From: Devosia faecipullorum | Lineage (GTDB): Bacteria; Pseudomonadota; Alphaproteobacteria; Rhizobiales; Devosiaceae | Direction of reading: 5' to 3' | DNA: 64,000 bases | Assembly: GCF_015158295.1 (NCBI RefSeq) | Contig: NZ_JACDXV010000001.1 | Span: forward strand, 372,001-436,000 | In this document: piece after piece, positions 1 through 6,747 of the stretch | Layout of the letters: the number at the start of each line of letters is the position of its first letter | How positions within the stretch are numbered: position 1 is the first letter of the stretch | Position numbers and translations under genes: made by a program | The notes under the pieces: generated by a model | What the model was told of the DNA's origin: nothing | The model's input: the letters and a program-made list of their open reading frames with translations, nothing else | Databases searched by the model: none

Positions 1-1303
1 CCTGCCCCGCCGCATAGGCCGCCGACAGATCCCGGTAATAACGGGAATTGAAGGCGACGATGGTGATGATCACCCCGACAATACCGGCAAGGGTAAAGAC
101 CAGCGCCATGCCGCGCGCAGGCCCGGTGCCGAACCACCAGCCGATGGCGTCGGCCCCCGCCCCATCGGTCATGAAGGGAATGACCACGAATTGCGTCAGC
201 GGTCCGATAAGGAACGCCGTCAGCGGCGATGCCGATTGCTCCACCGATTGCGCAAAGCCGAAAACCCGTCCCTGCCGCTCCAGCGGAACCACCTTTTGCA
301 GCGTCGTATGTTCGGCTGCTTCGGCATAGGGTCCGAGCAGCATCCAGACGAAACAGCCCCCCGCCAGCAGCCAGATCGAGGGCTGGATGGTAAAGACGCA
401 GCACACCGACCAGGTGATGAGATTGACCATGAGCAGCGTCTTCAGCGGGTTTTTGCCCAGCCCGGTGCGCGCGATGATGATGCCGCTGGCGATGAAGGCG
501 GTCGACAGAACGCCGAACATCAGGCCCCAGACCTCCACCGACACCAGCGACAGGCCATAGGCGTCGAGCAGCGCCATGAAGATGCCGCCGAGGAAATTGT
601 TGAAACAGGCAAAAAAGATCAGCGCGAACAGCCCCGGCACGGCGGCGATGACGCGGATTGTGCCGCCGATATCCACCCGTTTCGGCTCCGCCGGCGCGTC
701 GGCACTCGGCGCTGGCCGTCCCTCGTCGATATGCACGCTGCCCAGATGCAGGAAAGCCAGGATCGTCATGCCAAAGGCCAGCGACAGAACGCCGAGCATG
801 CCCGTATAGGCCACCAGGAAGCCTGAGATCACCGAAGTGGTGAGAAAGCCGATGCCGCTCACCATACCCACCAGGCCATTGGCCTTGTCGCGCTCATTCT
901 CGGGAATGAGGATCGTCACCAGCGTCGGCAGCGCGATGGCGCGAATATTGCCCGCAAGCACACCCAGCATGACCACGAGCACGAACAGCCAGAGATAGGG
1001 CCCGAACGGATCTTTGAACGCCCCCTCCGGTTCGAACAGCACCAGCGCCAACGCCGCAGCATAGAACAGGGCCGACACCACGCTGGACCCCATCATGGTC
1101 AGTTTCTTGGCATTGTGATCGACTATGGAACCGAGCCAGAAGCCCAGTCCCGCGGTGAAGATCAGATAGATACCGGCGACCATGCCTGTGGCGAAGACCG
1201 AGCGGGTTTCGAGGAAAATCCAGAAGGTGATGGCGAACCACACCGTGAAATTGGTGACATTGGCGACGAGATTGTTCGCCAGGATTTGGTGAAAGGGCTT
1301 CAT
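1..1303 (-). CDS. MFS transporter, C-terminus cut off by the window edge
   Basis: Reading frame of about 434 codons starting MKPFHQILANNLVANVTNF and running off the left edge with no stop. It is strongly hydrophobic, with a repeated pattern of membrane segments, a short basic loop (DHNAKK) after the second helix as in MFS proteins, and a hydrophilic central loop rich in Ala, Pro and Glu near residues 195-210 dividing two six-helix halves. Probably an inner-membrane proton-driven exporter or uptake protein; substrate unknown. An in-frame ATG at 1357 would add 18 residues (MKALRSK...); neither start has a clear ribosome site, and 1303 is chosen because the hydrophobic fold begins there. Confidence 0.85.
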   Translation of the reverse strand, partial: MKPFHQILANNLVANVTNFTVWFAITFWIFLETRSVFATGMVAGIYLIFTAGLGFWLGSIVDHNAKKLTMMGSSVVSALFYAAALALVLFEPEGAFKDPFGPYLWLFVLVVMLGVLAGNIRAIALPTLVTILIPENERDKANGLVGMVSGIGFLTTSVISGFLVAYTGMLGVLSLAFGMTILAFLHLGSVHIDEGRPAPSADAPAEPKRVDIGGTIRVIAAVPGLFALIFFACFNNFLGGIFMALLDAYGLSLVSVEVWGLMFGVLSTAFIASGIIIARTGLGKNPLKTLLMVNLITWSVCCVFTIQPSIWLLAGGCFVWMLLGPYAEAAEHTTLQKVVPLERQGRVFGFAQSVEQSASPLTAFLIGPLTQFVVIPFMTDGAGADAIGWWFGTGPARGMALVFTLAGIVGVIITIVAFNSRYYRDLSAAYAAGQ

Positions 1304-1513
1304 GACAAAGGATCCGGTTCTGGCGCTGCCCCCATATTTAGAACGCAGCGCTTTCATGCTCAACGGCTAGTCCGGGCCGGCGACAGCCTGTGTCAGGGGC
1401 CATTCCCTACTTTGGCGTATTTGTGATCAAATTGAGGCGCCAATACCGGTCCCGCTATGCCTGCCATGATGACGAATGGCGGGCGACCGCTTCGACAGCA
1501 GGTCGGAACGGTT

Positions 1514-1996
1514 TCATTGGCTCGGGCAGTTTTGGGCCAATTGCTCGATCGAGGATCGGGCGTTTTCCGCCGGAAACACATAGCTGCGGTCAAAATAGGT
1601 GAGGCCGATCGTTTCCCTAGCCTCCGCAATGGCCAGGACGACATCACCCAGATTGTCCACTTCGAAACTGGAGGTGTTGATCAGCACTTCTCCTTCGTAA
1701 CTATCGAAAAACGCCGTCACCTCGGCCTTCGGTTCACCGTCGATAATCACACCCAGCACGCCGTCTTCCGCGTAGCTGGTGGTGGGCTCAAACGTCTCGG
1801 CCGTATAGAGGATCAACTCGACATTGCCGACAAACCAGTCGTCGCAGTAAAATTGCAATTCGAACGCGCCGGTCGTGTCGGCCGTCCCGACCAGATAGGC
1901 GATGACCTCATCGTCGCTCACATCGACGAAAAACCATTCCGCCTGGGCCGGCGCGGCGAACAGCAACAGGGCGGCGACGGGCAACAGGCGGCGCAT
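1514..1996 (-). CDS. Small exported protein of unknown function
   Basis: 160 aa. The N-terminus MRRLLPVAALLLFAAPAQAE is a clear Sec signal peptide with an AQA cleavage site, so the mature protein of about 141 residues should be periplasmic. The mature part is acidic, rich in aromatic and beta-branched residues, with only two cysteines (in YCDDW and near the C-terminal NCPSQ), which could form a disulfide. No family recognised. The protein at 41419-41850 has a similar build (signal peptide, acidic beta-rich body), but no sequence match is evident by eye. It stands alone between an MFS gene and a small hypothetical gene on the same strand. Confidence 0.75.
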   Translation of the reverse strand: MRRLLPVAALLLFAAPAQAEWFFVDVSDDEVIAYLVGTADTTGAFELQFYCDDWFVGNVELILYTAETFEPTTSYAEDGVLGVIIDGEPKAEVTAFFDSYEGEVLINTSSFEVDNLGDVVLAIAEARETIGLTYFDRSYVFPAENARSSIEQLAQNCPSQ

Positions 1997-2084
1997 GGCG
2001 AAATCTCCCGGACCGTCAGAGACTCGCGCTCGACGCCCTTCGAGTCACCCCCCGTTCAGGGTATCGCCGGAACTGGCCATGCGC

Positions 2085-2372
2085 CTACCAGCAGCGTGGC
2101 CAATAAAGATCGTCCCGGAAATCATTCGGTATGTTCGACTTGCGCGATAGCGCCATGGAAGCCAGATCGACCTGCTCGCAGAGCTGGCGGATGCGAAGCG
2201 GAATCGGCTCGCCGCTTACATATTCGCGCAATCGCCATTCATCGAGGCCCAAGGCCGCCTTGCGCCTGCGCGCTTCGTCCTCGACTTCCCACGGATGCAC
2301 CGAACTTGCCTCCGTGAGCACGAGGCCCTGCTCACTCCATTCCCTGCTATCGCTCACCACTGCAAAACGCAT
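2085..2372 (-). CDS. Hypothetical protein, about 95 aa
   Basis: Starts MRFAVVSDSREWSEQGLVLT and ends DDLYWPRCW. Soluble, rich in Arg, Glu and Trp, with no signal peptide or membrane segment. Codon third positions are strongly G/C, as in neighbouring real genes. A GTG at 2384 would extend it by four residues (MGDD). Family not recognised. Confidence 0.55.
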   Translation of the reverse strand: MRFAVVSDSREWSEQGLVLTEASSVHPWEVEDEARRRKAALGLDEWRLREYVSGEPIPLRIRQLCEQVDLASMALSRKSNIPNDFRDDLYWPRCW

Positions 2373-2493
2373 GTCGTCACCCACCGGGCCGCCCGCCTCC
2401 TGCTGCGCCCGATTGAAAAAATAACAGATGACCTCTTACAAAAGCGCAAAGAACAGAGGCGCTTGGCAACCTGGAACGCGACCGGATGTGCCG

Positions 2494-2817
2494 TTATTGA
2501 TGGTTCTTTTTCTTGTCCCGACGCGAACGCTGCCAGCTCGTCCATTTGCGCGAGCCGCGCAGGATCGCCATGTTGACCGGCCCTTGCAGGAACATCAGGT
2601 CCACCGCGAGCAGCAGCAACCCCAGCGGCAGCATCCATATGCCAAGCACCGGCAGGAAGCTGAATATCCCGCCGAACACCAGTAGCACACCAAGCGGAAT
2701 ACGCACCCAGCGCGCCTCGGGTCGACGCACCCGCGCCAGCCAGTTCGCGGCAAAAGCCGGAATGCTTCGCTCCAGCCGGTTGAACAGGCGGTTGAGGCGG
2801 TCCGTGCTCTTGGTCAT
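2494..2817 (-). CDS. Small two-helix membrane protein
   Basis: 107 aa. The first 40 residues are basic and amphipathic (MTKSTDRLNRLFNRLERSIP), followed by two hydrophobic segments at about residues 41-58 and 60-77 with a short turn, then a very basic tail ending RRDKKKNHQ. The positive tail suggests both ends face the cytoplasm. No enzymatic motif. It is divergent from the gene starting at 2928, with about 110 bases between them. Confidence 0.65.
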   Translation of the reverse strand: MTKSTDRLNRLFNRLERSIPAFAANWLARVRRPEARWVRIPLGVLLVFGGIFSFLPVLGIWMLPLGLLLLAVDLMFLQGPVNMAILRGSRKWTSWQRSRRDKKKNHQ

Positions 2818-2927
2818 CGATGTGTCTCCATCATCGGAATTAAATGACCGCCCCGTGGCGGCGGATCAAGGGCAATCGGAACCTGATCGGATATTTTTCG
2901 TTGTCCCCCCGAAACACGGAGCGTCCC

Positions 2928-3245
2928 ATGTCCCTTGATCATATCCTGTCCAGCCTCGGCCTTTCCCATCGCGACCCCAACAGCCTCGAGGCCAGAATTG
3001 AATCCCTGCAACGCGACATGCGCCGGATCGGTCGCTCGCTGTCGAAGCAGGCCAGCCATGCTGCCGATGACTGGAGCGAGAACCTCTCCGATTTCGGCCG
3101 CGAGGCATCGCGCCAGGGTATGCACCTCGCGGAAATGGCAGGCAGCCAGGCCTGGCGCGGCGCCCGCGCCCTGCGTCGTGATCCCGTGCCGGCCATTGCC
3201 GTTGTCGCCACGGCCCTGCTGCTCGCCAGCCTCATGCGCAGGTGA
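2928..3245 (+). CDS. ElaB/YqjD-like tail-anchored small protein
   Basis: 105 aa from MSLDHILSSLGL; the frame is open further upstream but this ATG has a GGAG-type site seven bases before it (CGGAGCG). Residues 20-75 are a charged heptad-like helix (EARIESLQRDMRRIGRSLSK). The C-terminus is a single hydrophobic segment, PVPAIAVVATALLLASL, followed by MRR. This build (soluble coiled helix plus C-terminal membrane anchor) is that of the DUF883/ElaB-YqjD type, some of which tether ribosomes to the membrane. Assignment rests on architecture only. Confidence 0.65.
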   Translation: MSLDHILSSLGLSHRDPNSLEARIESLQRDMRRIGRSLSKQASHAADDWSENLSDFGREASRQGMHLAEMAGSQAWRGARALRRDPVPAIAVVATALLLASLMRR

Positions 3246-3337
3246 TGTTTCGTTTACCCTTTTCCTGAGCCATTCCTTAAGCCTGCGGGCGCATTTTCAG
3301 GCCGAGACACTTCTTTGTCACAGCCTGGAATACCCCC

Positions 3338-3811
3338 ATGTCCCGATTTGCCGGCGCCGTTCTGCGCCTTGCCGTCTTTACCGTCGCCGTCACCACCCTG
3401 GGCGGCTGCTCTTTGCTCGGCATGAATTTCGCTTTCAATCGGATGAGCGAGAAGGAATGCATGATGCGGGCCATGTATTTTGAATCCAACCGCTCCAGCG
3501 CCGAAGGCATGCTGGCCGTGGGCACGGTGGTGATGAACCGCGTCAACGATCCGCGCTATCCCAAGAGTGTGTGTGAAGTCGTCGGCCAGAAGAACCAGTT
3601 CGCACAAGGCGTCCTGAGCAAGCCGATGATCGATAGCGGCGCGGTTCTGGCCGCGCAGGTTTCTGATCAGGTGCTGCGTGGCGCGCGCCATCCCGGCGTC
3701 CAGAATGCCCAGCACTTCCACACGGCGGGCCTGCGCTTCCCATATAACAACATGTTCTACGTGCTCGAGGCCGGCGGCAACGAATTCTACGAAAAGCGCA
3801 GCGTCCGCTGA
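3338..3811 (+). CDS. SleB-family cell wall hydrolase, lipoprotein
   Basis: 157 aa. The signal sequence ends in the lipobox LGGCS (Cys at about residue 24), so this is a predicted lipoprotein. Residues 37-150 match the Hydrolase_2/SleB fold: ECMMRAMYFESNRSSAEGM with the Glu of the YFES motif, VMNRVNDPRYP, NQFAQ, then HFHTAG and a C-terminal aromatic stretch. Members cleave peptidoglycan glycan strands (lytic transglycosylase type). Compact single-domain form without a peptidoglycan-binding domain. It follows the ElaB-like gene on the same strand after 92 bases. Confidence 0.85.
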   Translation: MSRFAGAVLRLAVFTVAVTTLGGCSLLGMNFAFNRMSEKECMMRAMYFESNRSSAEGMLAVGTVVMNRVNDPRYPKSVCEVVGQKNQFAQGVLSKPMIDSGAVLAAQVSDQVLRGARHPGVQNAQHFHTAGLRFPYNNMFYVLEAGGNEFYEKRSVR

Positions 3812-3864
3812 CGCCAGCAAAAGTCGTTTCCGTCCGGCTCCGAATCCTCAGAACCCGCCGCCAT

Positions 3865-4143
3865 TCATCCCCGGGGCCTTGCCTGCCGCAGCACATAGCC
3901 GATGACCACCGCGATGGCTTCGTAAAGCTCGACCGGAATGGTCTCGTCCAGTTCCACCCCGCTCAACGCTTCCGCCAGGACCGGATTGGCTTCGATCACC
4001 ACGCCATTTTCCTCGGCCAGTGCGATGATCTTTTCGGCAACCAACCCCCTGCCCTTGGCGACCACGCGCGGCGCTTCGCGCGAGCCCTGTTCATAGTGCA
4101 GCGCCACCGCCAGCGCCCTGGGATCGCTCGGATTGTCGCTCAT
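3865..4143 (-). CDS. Stand-alone FlhB C-terminal-like protein (FhlB type)
   Basis: 92 aa, corresponding only to the cytosolic C-terminal domain of FlhB/YscU export-switch proteins: ALAVALHYEQGSREAPRVVAKG, then LAEENGVVIEANPVLAEAL and the tail ETIPVELYEAIAVVIGYVLR. The membrane half is absent and the NPTH autocleavage motif is not present (the equivalent stretch is before the DPRALAVAL start). Such proteins occur beside FliK-like proteins. Its start overlaps the stop of the upstream FliK-like gene by four bases, so the two are probably translated together. Role in export-substrate switching is inferred from the family. Confidence 0.8.
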   Translation of the reverse strand: MSDNPSDPRALAVALHYEQGSREAPRVVAKGRGLVAEKIIALAEENGVVIEANPVLAEALSGVELDETIPVELYEAIAVVIGYVLRQARPRG

Positions 4144-5888
4144 CGCACCGCATCCACGATATGGCCGGAGGCCGCTGCCGGCTGCGCCGGCATATTGGGC
4201 GCGCCTTTGCGCACCACGATGGCGCCCGGCAGCAGCGACAGAGCCTCCAATTCTTGCCGCAAGGCGCCGACGCCCTCGTCGAGCGCGGCGGCCAAGGCAT
4301 CATTCTCGGCCCAGAGCAGCACGCCGGTCGCCGCACCGCGCAGGGATACCTGCGCGCCAACTTCGCCCATGTCACTGAGATTGATCGCGAATCGCACCTG
4401 CCAGCCCCGATCTTCCTCCGGCCCGGCCTCATCGCCATTGCGATCCCGGTGGATCTGAATATGCAGAAGACTCTGCTGGCCATTCAACACCACCGGAAGG
4501 TCGAGGCTCCATTGCGCCTCCTGCCGCGAAGCCGGTTCGGGCAATGACGCGTTCTGGTGCAATCGTAGCCGCGACAAGGCCGCCTCGGTGCGCTCCAGCA
4601 GCACCTTGCCGGCCAGTTCGGGCTCGTCCGGCAAACTACCCTGCGAGCCATTCTCCGCCCGCGCCCGGGGCAAGACGCCTTTGAGCGGCGGCGGAATGGC
4701 GCGCACCTGCTCCACCCCCGGCTGATCGCCCAGCCAGGCCCCAAGCTGGCGTTGCAATCCCAGCAGCGCCGTTTTCATGTCGCCGCCAGCCGCCTTGGCC
4801 TGCCCGCCTGCCAGCATGGCCTCCTGGAAAATTCCCGAATTCTTCACTGCCCTTTGCAGCGCCGCGCCGTCCGGCCCGCCCCCATCCAGCGACAGGCGCT
4901 GCGCCAGAACCTGCTGCGCCGCCTTCATCACCGCTTCGGGCAGCGCTACCCGCCCCACTATATGGGTCAGTGCCGTGGTGAGGCCGACCACGCTGTCCTG
5001 CCGCACCAGCGCCTGCTGCACCATCTGCGTCAGCGCCGCCTGCGGGTTGGCTACACCCGGAGCAGCGGAGGGCGCAATGGCCGGGGCCTGCGTCACCATA
5101 TTGGCCGGAAACTGCGCACCGCGCGGCGGCGCATGCTGGCCGACATTGCCGGCAATCGTCGATTGCGCCACCGGCGGCAACACAGCGCTGGTGGCGCCCT
5201 GCATCGGCGCGGCGGCGCTGGGAAGGGCCGCGGGCCCAGCCTGGGCATAGGGAATGGCCGGGCGCATGCCCGGCGCGGACGTTGCGGCATTGACTGGGGG
5301 CGCCGCCTGCTCGCCCATGGCCCGCGGAACGGCGCTATTGGACACCGGCCTTTGGTCCAAAGGCGCCGCCATCGCTGCCGGCGGCGCATTACCCGAAGTA
5401 GTGGTGGGGGACGCATTGGCAATCGGCGCGCCCGGCCCGGGCAGAGGTGGCGGCACGAACGGCTGAGCATTGGCCGCGCTGGCCACCAAAGGCGCGGCGG
5501 AGGGTGCGCCAGGTGCCGCCAGGGCAGCGGCCGACAATTGCACCGAGGTGGCCGGCAGGCTCGCCGGCGGCGGCGGCGGCACGCCGCCCGGCGACGCTGC
5601 TGGCGGCTGCGTCGAAACCAGCGCCACCCGCACCTGCCCCTCGGCCTGTTGCACCGCCAGCGTCAGCGTAGCGCCCACCGGTGGCATGGCAGGCAATTGC
5701 AGGCTCATAACCTGCCTGCCGATCTGCACTTGGGTCAGCCCGCCGGGCAAGGGCCCCAGGACGCGGGCCTCGACATTCTGCCCCGGGCCCTGATCCAGCG
5801 CGCGCAACATCGCACTGGCCTGCGCCAGCGGAAGAGGCGGCAATTGCGACCCAATGCTCATCTGCCAGACCGGCTCCGGCCACATCAA
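4140..5888 (-). CDS. FliK-like flagellar hook-length control protein
   Basis: 582 aa. Roughly residues 90-300 are a low-complexity Ala/Pro-rich linker, the usual ruler-like region of FliK. The C-terminal part (about 440-560) resembles the Flg_hook domain: WSLDLPVVLNGQQSLLHIQI, then WQVRFAINLSDMGEVGAQVSL and LRQELEALSLLPGAIVV. The N-terminal 60-90 residues form a small beta-rich domain (EARVLGPLPGGLTQVQIGRQ). It is paired with the FlhB-C-like gene by a four-base overlap. No other flagellar gene adjoins. An internal ATG at 5861 is an alternative start. Confidence 0.75.
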   Translation of the reverse strand: MMWPEPVWQMSIGSQLPPLPLAQASAMLRALDQGPGQNVEARVLGPLPGGLTQVQIGRQVMSLQLPAMPPVGATLTLAVQQAEGQVRVALVSTQPPAASPGGVPPPPPASLPATSVQLSAAALAAPGAPSAAPLVASAANAQPFVPPPLPGPGAPIANASPTTTSGNAPPAAMAAPLDQRPVSNSAVPRAMGEQAAPPVNAATSAPGMRPAIPYAQAGPAALPSAAAPMQGATSAVLPPVAQSTIAGNVGQHAPPRGAQFPANMVTQAPAIAPSAAPGVANPQAALTQMVQQALVRQDSVVGLTTALTHIVGRVALPEAVMKAAQQVLAQRLSLDGGGPDGAALQRAVKNSGIFQEAMLAGGQAKAAGGDMKTALLGLQRQLGAWLGDQPGVEQVRAIPPPLKGVLPRARAENGSQGSLPDEPELAGKVLLERTEAALSRLRLHQNASLPEPASRQEAQWSLDLPVVLNGQQSLLHIQIHRDRNGDEAGPEEDRGWQVRFAINLSDMGEVGAQVSLRGAATGVLLWAENDALAAALDEGVGALRQELEALSLLPGAIVVRKGAPNMPAQPAAASGHIVDAVR

Positions 5889-5923
5889 CTGGCCCGCAAG
5901 TCTAGCGCACTATATCCGAATCG

Positions 5924-6664
5924 TCAGGAGCGGATGTCGTTATAGGCCTTGGTGGCCGGCTTGCCCCGGAACGTCACCCAGAAGAAATTGAGCGTATAGG
6001 TGCCAGCGGTACGAAACACGCCTTCCTTTTCAAGCCGTCGGCCGGAAGTCTTCATCTTGAGCGCGAAGGTAAATTTAACTCCGCCGACCTTGGACAGGCG
6101 CACCGCCACATCGGTATCTTCACCGAAGAACTCGATGGTCCGGTCATAGCCGCCGACCGCTGCCCAGGCATCGCGTTTGAACACGAAATTGCCGCCCTGC
6201 ACCACCGAGCCCACGCGCAGCACGAAGCGGTTGAGCAGGTAGATGAGATAGGTCAGCCCATAAAACATGCCGACCAGGGCGCGATTATGCAGCGCCATAT
6301 CATAGTAGATATAAGGGCCGCTGAGACAGACCAGCTTGGAATCCTTGTCGAATTCGCGCCGAACCACATCGAGCCAGCCTTCAGGAACGATCGTGTCGCT
6401 GTCGATATTGGCGACCAGGTCATAGCCTTCGCTGGCGGCGAAACCGGCATCGCGGGCATTGACCAGCCCCTTTTTGGGCTCGTCCACCACCCGCACGCCC
6501 TCGAACGAGCGGGCGATTTCGCCGGTGCGGTCGGTGGAGGCATTGTTGACCACGATGACATCGGCATTCATGCCCGACCGCGCGATCTCCGCCTGCACCG
6601 ATTCAAGACACTTCCCGATCAGCGCCTCTTCATTATAGGCGGGGATGACAAAGGCCAGTTTCAT
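5924..6664 (-). CDS. Family 2 glycosyltransferase
   Basis: 246 aa from MKLAFVIPAYNEEALIGKCL; a GAGGAA ribosome site lies eight bases upstream. The frame is open back to 6751, but that extension does not look like the family and overlaps the kinase gene. GT-A features: the N-terminal AYNEE loop, VNNASTDRTGEIA (nucleotide binding), NIDSDTIVPEGWL (DxD-like metal site) and FFGEDTDVAVRL (the ED acceptor/base motif). One hydrophobic segment near residues 145-165 (LVGMFYGLTYLIYLLNRFVL) may be a membrane association. Probably transfers a sugar to a lipid or surface glycan. It starts 83 bases after the symporter-kinase gene. Confidence 0.88.
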   Translation of the reverse strand: MKLAFVIPAYNEEALIGKCLESVQAEIARSGMNADVIVVNNASTDRTGEIARSFEGVRVVDEPKKGLVNARDAGFAASEGYDLVANIDSDTIVPEGWLDVVRREFDKDSKLVCLSGPYIYYDMALHNRALVGMFYGLTYLIYLLNRFVLRVGSVVQGGNFVFKRDAWAAVGGYDRTIEFFGEDTDVAVRLSKVGGVKFTFALKMKTSGRRLEKEGVFRTAGTYTLNFFWVTFRGKPATKAYNDIRS

Positions 6665-6747
6665 CGCATTCCTCATGCCGGCTGGGCGGCGGTGTCCAAT
6701 CCTGTGCACATAGCGCGCAGCGAAGCCATCGGCAACCTTGGGCTCAA

